In this document: positions 5,977 through 12,397 of the stretch, piece by piece
Layout: the number at the start of each line of letters is the position of its first letter
Numbering within the stretch: position 1 is the stretch's first letter
Assembly: GCA_016177345.1 (NCBI GenBank)
Contig: JACOVM010000100.1
Span: forward strand, 1-12,984
Direction of reading: 5' to 3'
DNA from: Candidatus Woesearchaeota archaeon
Lineage (GTDB): Archaea > Nanobdellota > Nanobdellia > Woesearchaeales > UBA12501
DNA: 12,984 nt
Program-made: the position numbers and the translations under genes
Notes under the pieces: generated by a model
What the model was told of the DNA's origin: nothing
The model's input: the letters and a program-made list of their open reading frames with translations, nothing else
Database searches by the model: none

Positions 5977-7584
5977 ATGACAGGAAGGGCTTCAAAACAT
6001 CGACCGCTACGAAGCCCCGGCCGAAAACCAACGTTTGCTGATACTAAGGCTGTTCTTCGCATTTTTCTGGAGTTAGATAGGGATGTTCTTGGCCTTCACC
6101 CACAACCTAATTCATTTTATCGTGATCAAGTTCATGCTATCCAGGGGAAATTGGGCATTCCTGACCATGATGGATGGTACGGAAAGAGTTCTGTTGATCG
6201 AATAGTTGATCATTTTATGGAACACCATTACAGCAATAATCATAGCTATAATAGGGGGAAAAGTCAATCGCAAGAAAAACAAAAAAAGAAAAAACGTCAC
6301 ATCCCCGAAGGACAAAAAAGCCATGATGAGTCAACGCTAGTAAATTTAGTAGATGATACAACCTCTTCGAAACCCCAGGAAGAGGCTCTATCCCGATCAG
6401 AATCATCAGCCGCTTTTGGCACACACCCTCAACCCCCTGTGCCAAAACCTCTGCCACGTTCACCAAGAAGAGCTATCCCTGCATCTGCAGTTGATGTAGA
6501 TTCAGTATATCATTTTCCAATGTACCAGCGTGACGGCCGCAAAGTTGTTGTTCTCAATGACCTCTTTGCAGTAATGAGGGCTCTTGATCGAAAGCAGGGG
6601 TGGAACGTGCTTAGCCAAAAAAGGCAAGGAAGCTATCTTGCTGCTTTTTTTGATGAAAGGCCAGAAGAAGTAGCTGTTTATCACGTAGAAGTTTCTCCAG
6701 AAGATGCTGTAACATTTCTTAAGCAGTATCTTCACCGTCGAGAAAAAGATATGGCTGAGCTTCAGGCTGAGAACCTCCGCCTCAATGCTGCGATTCAAGA
6801 GCAAAATCTTCTTCGAGCAATTCTTCGAAAAAGGAACGAGGATGATCCTCTCGATAATTTAGAACAACGTATTATTGATGATCAACATAAAGAAATGGTC
6901 TATCGCATTGTGCTAAGTGTCGATGTAAGCTCTTATGTAACAAGAGACATGATGATGCCGGTTCTTCAAGGACGAGAGATTCATGTTCGCTGGTACTACA
7001 CACAAAGTACTTTGGAGCCGGTACAACATATTGTTCGCGCAGTACGCCACTCACTTTCGCAAAAAGATGGCAGCCGGGCAATTGCCAGTTATGTTGATAA
7101 CCTCTATGAAGCGAGGTACATTCCACACCAAACGGGAATTTCAGGATATCTCACTCCTGAAGAGCTATTCAATTTCTTAACTCAGCTCTCTCATCCCTCT
7201 TCTGAGAGCAAAAGAAAAGAAATTGCTGAACGCTTAAAGCTAATTATGAAGAATGGAACGCCGGAACGGCGGCAACGCCCGGAAGACCCAATTGAACAAT
7301 TTCAAAAAACGCACAAGCATGACCAGTTTGCTACGTATCAGCAAATCGCGGATGTTATGGTTGGCATCGACCTTCGTAGTGGGCGATCAATGAGTTCTCA
7401 ACAATATTACCGTCGAGTGCTAGAAGATGCACGACATCAGTCTATTCTTAGTGATGATCGGCTTAGAGTGCATCCCGGAGGACATATTGTTGTTCGCGAT
7501 GCTGTTCAATTTTTAGAAAAGTATCGGGCAAGGCTAATGAGGAAGGGAGAAAGACAAGATACGAAAGGGCGATCTCCTCTTTAG
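5977..7584 (+). CDS. hypothetical protein, 535 residues, with possible peptidoglycan-binding-like and HTH-like modules
   Basis: The family is not recognised. The protein has no visible signal peptide, membrane segment or cysteine. Residues 20-83 resemble a PG_binding_1-type three-helix domain: the segment YRDQVHAIQGKLGI followed by a DGWYGKSSVDRIVDHF stretch parallels the family's LQ..LG, DG.fG and T..A pattern. Residues 85-170 are a low-complexity linker rich in Lys, Gln, Ser and Pro. Residues 176-255 and 450-522 look like related helix-rich modules ending in the same pattern, DAVTFLKQYLHRR and DAVQFLEKYRARL. The second contains a possible helix-turn-helix with a small wing (TYQQIADVM, then HPGGHIVVRD). 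A coiled coil is likely at 254-305. It is a stand-alone gene upstream of the histone, with its own promoter. A DNA-binding or scaffold role is possible but unproven. Confidence 0.75.
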   Translation: MTGRASKHRPLRSPGRKPTFADTKAVLRIFLELDRDVLGLHPQPNSFYRDQVHAIQGKLGIPDHDGWYGKSSVDRIVDHFMEHHYSNNHSYNRGKSQSQEKQKKKKRHIPEGQKSHDESTLVNLVDDTTSSKPQEEALSRSESSAAFGTHPQPPVPKPLPRSPRRAIPASAVDVDSVYHFPMYQRDGRKVVVLNDLFAVMRALDRKQGWNVLSQKRQGSYLAAFFDERPEEVAVYHVEVSPEDAVTFLKQYLHRREKDMAELQAENLRLNAAIQEQNLLRAILRKRNEDDPLDNLEQRIIDDQHKEMVYRIVLSVDVSSYVTRDMMMPVLQGREIHVRWYYTQSTLEPVQHIVRAVRHSLSQKDGSRAIASYVDNLYEARYIPHQTGISGYLTPEELFNFLTQLSHPSSESKRKEIAERLKLIMKNGTPERRQRPEDPIEQFQKTHKHDQFATYQQIADVMVGIDLRSGRSMSSQQYYRRVLEDARHQSILSDDRLRVHPGGHIVVRDAVQFLEKYRARLMRKGERQDTKGRSPL

Positions 7585-7597
7585 TATTATGCGAACC

Positions 7598-7608
7598 TTT
7601 AAATATAT
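7598..7608 (+). promoter_or_regulatory. TATA box of the histone gene
   Basis: TTTAAATATAT predicts transcription from about 7628, leaving a leader of some 8 nt (GTGATAGT) whose GTGAT matches the anti-Shine-Dalgarno end of 16S rRNA. A T-rich stretch (7613-7622) between box and start could serve to end the upstream transcript. Confidence 0.55.
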
Positions 7609-7635
7609 GAGCCTTTTTTATCTTTCTGTGATAGT

Positions 7636-7848
7636 ATGACATCAAAACGCTTATTACCCTTGGCAGCCATGGAAAAAGTAATGAAGCTTTCTGGAGCTGA
7701 CCGTGTTTCTGAAGACGCTAAAGCAGCATTAAAAGAGGTAGTAGAAGAGCGGGCAGAGGTCATTGCAAAGAATGCAATCCGTCTTGCGAACCATGCCGGA
7801 AGAAAGACCGTAAAAGCGGAAGATATCAAGCTGGCATTGAAGCAATAA
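7636..7848 (+). CDS. archaeal histone
   Basis: A single histone fold of 70 residues, the usual length. It forms dimers that wrap DNA and compact the chromosome. Helix 1 (LPLAAMEKVMKLSG) with GADRVSEDA, the long helix 2 (AKAALKEVVEERAEVIAKNA) and the C-terminal AGRKTVKAEDIKLAL are all canonical. The RKTVKAED loop contacts DNA in known structures. There are no tails or fused domains, and no odd residues in the core. The gene is monocistronic: a TATA box lies close upstream and a T-rich terminator (7850-7859) follows. The start is secure, because Met1 precedes helix 1 by the normal distance and GTGAT lies just before it. High expression is expected for a histone but is not shown by the sequence. 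Confidence 0.97.
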   Translation: MTSKRLLPLAAMEKVMKLSGADRVSEDAKAALKEVVEERAEVIAKNAIRLANHAGRKTVKAEDIKLALKQ

Positions 7849-7849
7849 T

Positions 7850-7859
7850 GTCTTTTTTC
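7850..7859 (+). terminator. T-rich terminator after the histone gene
   Basis: GTCTTTTTTC lies just after the histone stop codon, a T tract of the kind that stops archaeal RNA polymerase. Confidence 0.45.
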
Positions 7860-7869
7860 AAACCAAAAT

Positions 7870-7876
7870 GTTTATC
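7870..7876 (+). promoter_or_regulatory. weak TATA box of the hydrolase gene
   Basis: GTTTATC is centred about 25 bp before ATG 7898. The spacing suits a leaderless transcript, but the match to the consensus is weaker than for neighbouring promoters. Confidence 0.35.
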
Positions 7877-7897
7877 AACTTCAAATCCTACTTCTAA

Positions 7898-8812
7898 ATG
7901 ATGGATAGAAAAATACTGTTACGAGTAGCAGGGCCTGTACTAATCATTCTTCTTGTCCTTGTCTTTCTCAATGCAGAATATGCCACGACTAAGATACGGA
8001 GTGTGCTTATTCGCAGTTCTATTGAAGATATTCCAAGTGATGGCGCGCCACAAGAGCCTCCCTTGCTTCTCCTCCATGGGTTTACAACGACGTATAGCAA
8101 GCGGGTTTCAGAATTTTCTTTGTATGCTATGCAGAAAGCTCTTGCCCATGATTTACGGTATCGTGACCAAGGGTTATTAATTCCGGAGACAACGTGTGCT
8201 GAGCTTCGATACGCTGCAAAGCCGATCATTGTTCGTGCATCGTACTTAAACGGGGTGAGTAATGCAACAATCCATGACTATGCGGGTAATGTTGCGCAAA
8301 TGATCGAACGGATAAAGTATTGTACTGGTGCAAGCCAGGTTGATGTTGTTACTCATTCAATGGGCGGGATAGTTATGCGGCATTATCTTCGAACGAACGG
8401 GACCACATCTGTTCGAAAGTTCGTGATGCTTGCCACCCCAAATCATGGCGGCTTGTACCACCTTGGAGATATTGCAGACTATCTTGCAAAAAAAGAAGAA
8501 GTACTCGATATTGATTTTCTTCAATTATCAGAACATCATCCTTACATGAAATGGCTTAATGAGGAAGAAAAAATTCCTGGCGTTGAGGTGGTGACGATTG
8601 CAGGGCTTGTTGATGGCCAAGGCGATGGGCTGGTCTTGGCTGATTCTGTCCCTATTGACGGATCGCATCATGTTGTTGTCCCATGTAATCATGTGTTTAT
8701 CAAACGCCCAGCACTCTGCCCAAAAGCATATCAGGAAGTTGTCGCAGCGCTCTCCTCCACGCTTCTTTCTGATAAAGACGAGACTACAGCGACTACAGTT
8801 TCACTCTCATAA
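7898..8812 (+). CDS. membrane-anchored alpha/beta hydrolase, lipase-like
   Basis: A serine hydrolase of 304 residues with an N-terminal hydrophobic segment (about 7-25) that anchors or exports it, so it acts at the outer face of the membrane. The oxyanion region is LLLLHGF (56-62). The nucleophile elbow is VTHSMGG (151-157, Ser154); the usual first glycine is Thr152. ATPNHGG (179-185) is typical of lipases and PGAP1-like esterases. The likely acid and base are Asp243 (GQGDGLV) and His265 (CNHVF), so the triad looks intact. Likely substrates are ester-linked lipids or acyl groups, but the sequence does not tell which. Start ATG 7898 or 7901 is equally possible. Its last 20 bp overlap the 3' end of the RNase Z gene on the other strand, and its tail (about 291-304, SDKDETTATTVSLS) is low-complexity. 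Confidence 0.88.
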   Translation: MMDRKILLRVAGPVLIILLVLVFLNAEYATTKIRSVLIRSSIEDIPSDGAPQEPPLLLLHGFTTTYSKRVSEFSLYAMQKALAHDLRYRDQGLLIPETTCAELRYAAKPIIVRASYLNGVSNATIHDYAGNVAQMIERIKYCTGASQVDVVTHSMGGIVMRHYLRTNGTTSVRKFVMLATPNHGGLYHLGDIADYLAKKEEVLDIDFLQLSEHHPYMKWLNEEEKIPGVEVVTIAGLVDGQGDGLVLADSVPIDGSHHVVVPCNHVFIKRPALCPKAYQEVVAALSSTLLSDKDETTATTVSLS

Positions 8813-9695
8813 AATCTTTTGCACATGCCGTATTTGGAAAGATTGCTGTTGCCTCATCAAGAATGTCATGGGTTGATTTATACCTCTGGGAGAAGTGAGT
8901 GAGGATCAATTTTTTGACGTTTGCTTGTACTGCAATGGTTGCAGCCATGCTGGAGGTTAAGTGCTTGTACTGCTCTGCCTTTTCTTGAAGGGCATTGGAA
9001 TACGTTGATTCGAGAACTAATATATCAGCATCTTTTGCAAGCTCAACTGCTTCCTTGCAGAGGTACGTATCGGTAATGTACACGAATTTTTTTCCTTTTT
9101 TGACTGTTGTTGCTGCTTCAACATCAATTTTTTTGCCTTGGTACACAATGCTTTTTCCCTCTTGAAGCTGTTTGAGATGAGAGCCTTCACGAACGCCCAT
9201 TCTCTTGAGGAGTGGCATGTTCACGTTTCTCGCGTCTTTTTCTACAAAAGCAAACCCGATACAGGGAGTTGAATGATTCATCTGCGCTGCAAAAATAGCA
9301 TACCTGTCTGTTTCAAGAACTTTTTCTACTCCCTTTGGCCATAGTTCTTTAACATCAAGGTGAAGGCTTTTGTCAAACACACTTACCTGGAGGAGATGCT
9401 CTGCTCGCTTGGCTGATCCTTTTGGGCCGTACAGCTCAATATGCTTATCCCCTTCCTCACCATGGGTTATTGTTTGAAGGAGGCCGATCAAGCCGCCCAT
9501 GTGGTCACCGTGCCAGTGCGTTAGAAAGATCCTGGTGACAGCTTGCCTGCTAATGCCTGCTATGTTAAGCTGACGCTGGGTTGCCTCACCACAGTCAAAG
9601 AGCAGCCCTTCAGTGCGATACCTAAGAAAAAGGCCGGCCACGTTCCGTTCTTTCGTTGGGATAGAGGCAGAAGTGCCTAATATGATGAATTCCAT
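8793..9695 (-). CDS. rnz: ribonuclease Z (tRNA 3' processing endonuclease)
   Basis: A metallo-beta-lactamase-fold nuclease that cuts the 3' trailer from tRNA precursors. At 300 residues it is the normal archaeal short form. It begins directly with the first strand (MEFIILGTSASIPT). FDCGEATQRQL (33-43) is the family's conserved GE-TQ motif. The two-zinc site is visible: HWHGDH (60-65), His141 in NHSTPCIGF, Asp209 in YITDTYL, and His267 in LTHFSQRY. Trp61 replaces the more usual leucine in HLHGDH. The flexible arm lies around 150-190. A TATA box on the - strand (9718-9726) is about 26 bp before the ATG, so the mRNA is probably leaderless. It converges on the hydrolase gene with a 20-bp tail-to-tail overlap and diverges from the MBF1 gene. 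Confidence 0.96.
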   Translation of the reverse strand: MEFIILGTSASIPTKERNVAGLFLRYRTEGLLFDCGEATQRQLNIAGISRQAVTRIFLTHWHGDHMGGLIGLLQTITHGEEGDKHIELYGPKGSAKRAEHLLQVSVFDKSLHLDVKELWPKGVEKVLETDRYAIFAAQMNHSTPCIGFAFVEKDARNVNMPLLKRMGVREGSHLKQLQEGKSIVYQGKKIDVEAATTVKKGKKFVYITDTYLCKEAVELAKDADILVLESTYSNALQEKAEQYKHLTSSMAATIAVQANVKKLILTHFSQRYKSTHDILDEATAIFPNTACAKDFMRVKL

Positions 9696-9716
9696 CTCTG
9701 CCTTGCCATTCCTGTT

Positions 9717-9726
9717 CTTTATAAGG
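9717..9726 (-). promoter_or_regulatory. TATA box of the RNase Z gene
   Basis: Read on the - strand the sequence is CCTTATAAAG, centred about 26 bp from the ATG at 9695. This predicts a leaderless transcript. Confidence 0.6.
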
Positions 9727-9752
9727 TTTTGTCTGCAGGGAATCCGTCATAA

Positions 9753-9774
9753 TTATTTTCACTATTGAAAATAA
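9753..9774. promoter_or_regulatory. 8-bp inverted repeat, possible operator
   Basis: TTATTTTC (9753-9760) and GAAAATAA (9767-9774) form an inverted repeat with a 6-nt spacer, in the divergent region between RNase Z and MBF1. It is about 30 bp upstream of the RNase Z TATA box. The symmetry suits a dimeric regulator; it could also be a chance A/T-rich palindrome. Confidence 0.35.
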
Positions 9775-9811
9775 AAAAGAGGGGGAACGACAACGTTGAG
9801 GTGGTGCTTAG

Positions 9812-9828
9812 TGGACAATATTGGACAA
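9812..9828 (+). repeat. 7-nt direct repeat with 10-bp period
   Basis: TGGACAA occurs at 9812-9818 and 9822-9828, one helical turn apart and about 20 bp upstream of the MBF1 TATA-like box. CAACGTTG (9791-9798), a full palindrome, lies just before it. They are candidate regulator sites for the MBF1 promoter. Confidence 0.35.
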
Positions 9829-9847
9829 AGCCAGGCCAAAGCAAATG

Positions 9848-9856
9848 TTAATATAC
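9848..9856 (+). promoter_or_regulatory. TATA-like box of the MBF1 gene
   Basis: TTAATATAC predicts transcription from about 9878, giving a leader of roughly 50 nt. This leader, far longer than others in the window, ends with GGTGATC (9921-9927), a 7-nt perfect complement to the GAUCACC near the archaeal 16S 3' end, 2 nt before ATG 9930. Confidence 0.45.
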
Positions 9857-9929
9857 TCCATCACTTCAAGAAAAAGGGTAGAACAATAGCGCCCTTCAGT
9901 ACCCCAATCACTCTATTTTTGGTGATCCT

Positions 9930-10385
9930 ATGAACTGCCACATCTGCGGAAAGAATGCCTCCCTTGTTCTTGCAATTGTTGAATCTGTTGAACTTGAAGT
10001 CTGTTCCGAGTGCTCCAGATTTGGAAAAGTTATCCACAAGCCTGCTCCTGCTCAACTTCAAAAGCTGAAGCCGGCACCAAGGCCAAGACAAGACCTCCCT
10101 GAGGAGGTTATTGTAGCGGACTATGCGGAGCGCATCAGAAAAAGAAGAGGGCAGCTTGGCCTTACCCAAGAACAATTTGCAAGAAAACTTGCTGAAAGGG
10201 AGTCAGCTATCCAAAAAATAGAAGCAGGAACAATTGAGCCGTCTATACCTACTGCCAGAAAAATAGAGCAGCACCTTCACATTGTCCTTGTCGAAGAGCC
10301 AGAGCCTGCCATGTTCATTCCAGCAAAAAAAGATGCCTCATCAACAATGACCTTAGGAGATCTTATCAAGAAAAAAGAAGCGTAA
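9930..10385 (+). CDS. multiprotein bridging factor 1 (MBF1) family regulator
   Basis: A 151-residue two-domain protein of the archaeal MBF1 family. The N-terminal zinc ribbon holds CHIC (Cys3, Cys6) and CSEC (Cys25, Cys28). A proline-rich linker (37-55) leads to an XRE-type helix-turn-helix (about 65-119), with YAERIRKRRGQLGLTQEQFA, the ESAIQKIEAG recognition part and PTARKIEQHL. In eukaryotes MBF1 bridges activators and TBP; archaeal members are linked to translation, where they associate with the ribosome. A C-terminal extension (120-151) contains a conserved-looking TLGDLIKKK end. The start is fixed by the strong GGTGATC site. It has its own promoter, is divergent from RNase Z and converges with the thioredoxin-like gene, from which its stop is 29 bp away. 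Confidence 0.93.
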   Translation: MNCHICGKNASLVLAIVESVELEVCSECSRFGKVIHKPAPAQLQKLKPAPRPRQDLPEEVIVADYAERIRKRRGQLGLTQEQFARKLAERESAIQKIEAGTIEPSIPTARKIEQHLHIVLVEEPEPAMFIPAKKDASSTMTLGDLIKKKEA

Positions 10386-10414
10386 TCTCTATGACTGTTC
10401 ATTTATAATTGCCT

Positions 10415-11068
10415 CTATTTATTCTTAGGCCCACTATTCTTTCCCTTGAATAATTCCTCTTCAACCTGCTCCTTATCTACAAACCCGGCCATTGTTTTAT
10501 TATTGATAATCACTGTCGGTGGGCTTGTCACATTATACATTCTTTTAATAGTCATCAAGACAGGATCATCAAGGTTAATATCAAAAGAATAAATGTTTAC
10601 CGCAGGATATTTTCTATGAATCGTATTGAGGACATACCCCTGTTGTTTACATGTTTCACAATCTCCCTCATTAGAGTAGAAATATAAAATGAGGTCATAC
10701 TCCGCATTGCATTCTCTCTGCGCTTTTTTGAGGAACAGCCAATGCCGTATTTCAAGAAGAGAATAATACCTCTTCAGATTAAGAACATCGGCATCATGCG
10801 TCCCAAGTGATTCTTCCATGTACGCTAGCTTACTTCCTATTTCAAATAATTCTTGGGAAAGCTCGTTAGCATGGATATTTTCACAGGGATGTTCAGCAAG
10901 CAGCACATACTGAAGCTCAGACCCAATAGTTCGCACTGCAATATCCTGCTGTAGTACATCAATAGTTTGAAGCTTGCCGCTGCTGATCACATTTCCAAGA
11001 AAAATACCGGCAATAAAAACAAGAGTTGTTATCGAGAATGCTGCAACGTACTTAACCCAGGCAGTCAT
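10415..11068 (-). CDS. membrane-anchored thioredoxin-like protein
   Basis: 217 residues: one N-terminal membrane helix (about 7-28), a helical stalk (35-120) and a C-terminal thioredoxin-like domain (125-207). That domain has a strand-loop with a CETC motif (Cys137, Cys140) after DLILYFYSNEGD, and the probable cis-proline in TSPPTVIINN (Pro183 or Pro184) opposite it. The domain should lie outside the membrane, where it could reduce, form or isomerise disulfides. Cys62 and Cys120 in the stalk might form a pair or accept electrons. The gene starts 6 bp after the GT2 stop, with AGGGGA inside the end of the GT2 gene as ribosome site, so the two are cotranscribed and coupled. The architecture is familiar from DPANN genomes, but its partner is unknown. 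Confidence 0.8.
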   Translation of the reverse strand: MTAWVKYVAAFSITTLVFIAGIFLGNVISSGKLQTIDVLQQDIAVRTIGSELQYVLLAEHPCENIHANELSQELFEIGSKLAYMEESLGTHDADVLNLKRYYSLLEIRHWLFLKKAQRECNAEYDLILYFYSNEGDCETCKQQGYVLNTIHRKYPAVNIYSFDINLDDPVLMTIKRMYNVTSPPTVIINNKTMAGFVDKEQVEEELFKGKNSGPKNK

Positions 11069-11074
11069 AGTCCA

Positions 11075-12322
11075 TTATCCCCTGGAGAGCCTTCCCCATC
11101 TGATCTGCTTTTTTGTCATCTTATAATATCCAGCAAGGACCCACCAGTACGCAAAAATAATCCAGTATACCAGAAGATAGAGGACATAGGATAATTTTAG
11201 GGTGTTCTTCTCCCGAGAATATTTCTTAGCCAGATAAATAACTGCCAATCCTGTGCATAAGGCAATCAACGCAAGAAAAAATAATGGGCCTGTGCTTAAA
11301 AAAAACAGATCAATCTTCAGCTTAAGCCATGGAAGAATGTCGAAGTTGATCGCTCTTAAATTGAGTATAAACTCGTAAAGCCTGCCTGCAATTTTTATTC
11401 CAACATACCCTAAAAGAAGAATAGCTAAGGCAACGGAGACAAATGCCCCTGGAAGGATAAATAATCCAAGATCATGATGCGCCTTGCTGAATAATCTTCG
11501 ATAATTAATGACGTTATTCAAAAATCCAAGGTACCATCGTTTTCTTTGATTATTCAACGAAGCTATAGTGTCAGGCCCGACCGTCCATACAACCGCGTTT
11601 ATGGCATTTTCTATTCTATAATGGTTTGCCTGAATTCGCAAAGCAATCTCAATATCCTCTGTCATGTTGTCTGCATCATAGCCCCCATACTTTTCAAAGA
11701 ATGATTTTCTATAGATTGTAAATGGGCCAGGGGTTACATGAATGGCGTTAAAATACGCAAAGACTTTACGGAGATAAACCCCAATTAAATATTCTATACC
11801 CTGAATACGCTGAAGAACTCCCTTTGGCTTGAATACCTTAAGAGAGGGAGTTACTGCCATCACTTCTTTATCTTGAAAATATCCAACCATCTTTTTCAGT
11901 GCATCAGGCTCCACAATAGAATCTGCGTCAAGGGCGCCAAAAAAAGCACCATGTGCATGCTTAAGGGCAACATTAAGAGAATCTCCCTTTCCAGTATTCT
12001 CCTTCCGTATCACTTTTACTCCCCTTGCCGTAAATTGCTGGGCAATGCGATAGGTATCGTCGGTACTTCCATCGTCAATCACAATAATCTCAACTTTATT
12101 TTTTGGGTAATCAAGATGAAGGAGTGATAAAACAGTCTTTTGAATGGTTACTTCCTCGTTATACGCCGGAACAGCAATGGTAACTTTTTCCAAATTGAGC
12201 GGTGCTGGCGGGTTTTGAAGCTTCTTTTTTTGTTCGAAAAACAGGATAAAAAAGAGGATGGAGGTAAATAGCCCAAAATAGCTGGTACTATACAGCAGGA
12301 TTTTTCCTATGATCTGTTCCAT
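11075..12322 (-). CDS. membrane GT2-family glycosyltransferase (processive type)
   Basis: A 415-residue membrane enzyme that transfers sugar from a nucleotide sugar, with its catalytic domain on the cytosolic side. One membrane helix (about 12-30) precedes the GT-A domain. The motifs are in order: IDDGSTDDT (82-90; Asp83/Asp84), DADS (132-135), TPGPFTIYR (197-205), TED (221-223) and QRKRW (259-263, the QxxRW motif). That set marks cellulose, hyaluronan and poly-N-acetylglucosamine synthases and their relatives. Three or four helices follow (285-312, 338-365, 377-400). The exact polymer or sugar cannot be told. It is first of two genes on the - strand, with the thioredoxin-like gene next; the upstream membrane protein ends 75 bp before. 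A/T-rich TATA-like sequence lies at 12352-12383. The start is ATG 12322; no clear ribosome site is seen. Confidence 0.93.
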   Translation of the reverse strand: MEQIIGKILLYSTSYFGLFTSILFFILFFEQKKKLQNPPAPLNLEKVTIAVPAYNEEVTIQKTVLSLLHLDYPKNKVEIIVIDDGSTDDTYRIAQQFTARGVKVIRKENTGKGDSLNVALKHAHGAFFGALDADSIVEPDALKKMVGYFQDKEVMAVTPSLKVFKPKGVLQRIQGIEYLIGVYLRKVFAYFNAIHVTPGPFTIYRKSFFEKYGGYDADNMTEDIEIALRIQANHYRIENAINAVVWTVGPDTIASLNNQRKRWYLGFLNNVINYRRLFSKAHHDLGLFILPGAFVSVALAILLLGYVGIKIAGRLYEFILNLRAINFDILPWLKLKIDLFFLSTGPLFFLALIALCTGLAVIYLAKKYSREKNTLKLSYVLYLLVYWIIFAYWWVLAGYYKMTKKQIRWGRLSRG

Positions 12323-12351
12323 GGTGGTCGTTGTTTACTAGCAGACAGCAA

Positions 12352-12383
12352 TTATAGATTTTATAATTTTATATTTTATAATC
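12352..12383 (-). promoter_or_regulatory. A/T-rich promoter region of the GT2/thioredoxin-like operon
   Basis: The 75-bp gap before the GT2 start is almost wholly A/T and contains several overlapping TATA-like words on the - strand (TTATAAAAT, CTATAAT). The exact box cannot be chosen; the one nearest 12355 gives a leader of about 7 nt. Confidence 0.4.
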
Positions 12384-12397
12384 TTATCAAAGGGCAT

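Noticed and set aside
5964..6041. Upstream ATG giving a 25-codon out-of-frame frame before the 535-residue protein
   Set aside because: Its ATGGTG contains the GGTG ribosome site for ATG 5977; the short frame has no site of its own and no recognisable product.
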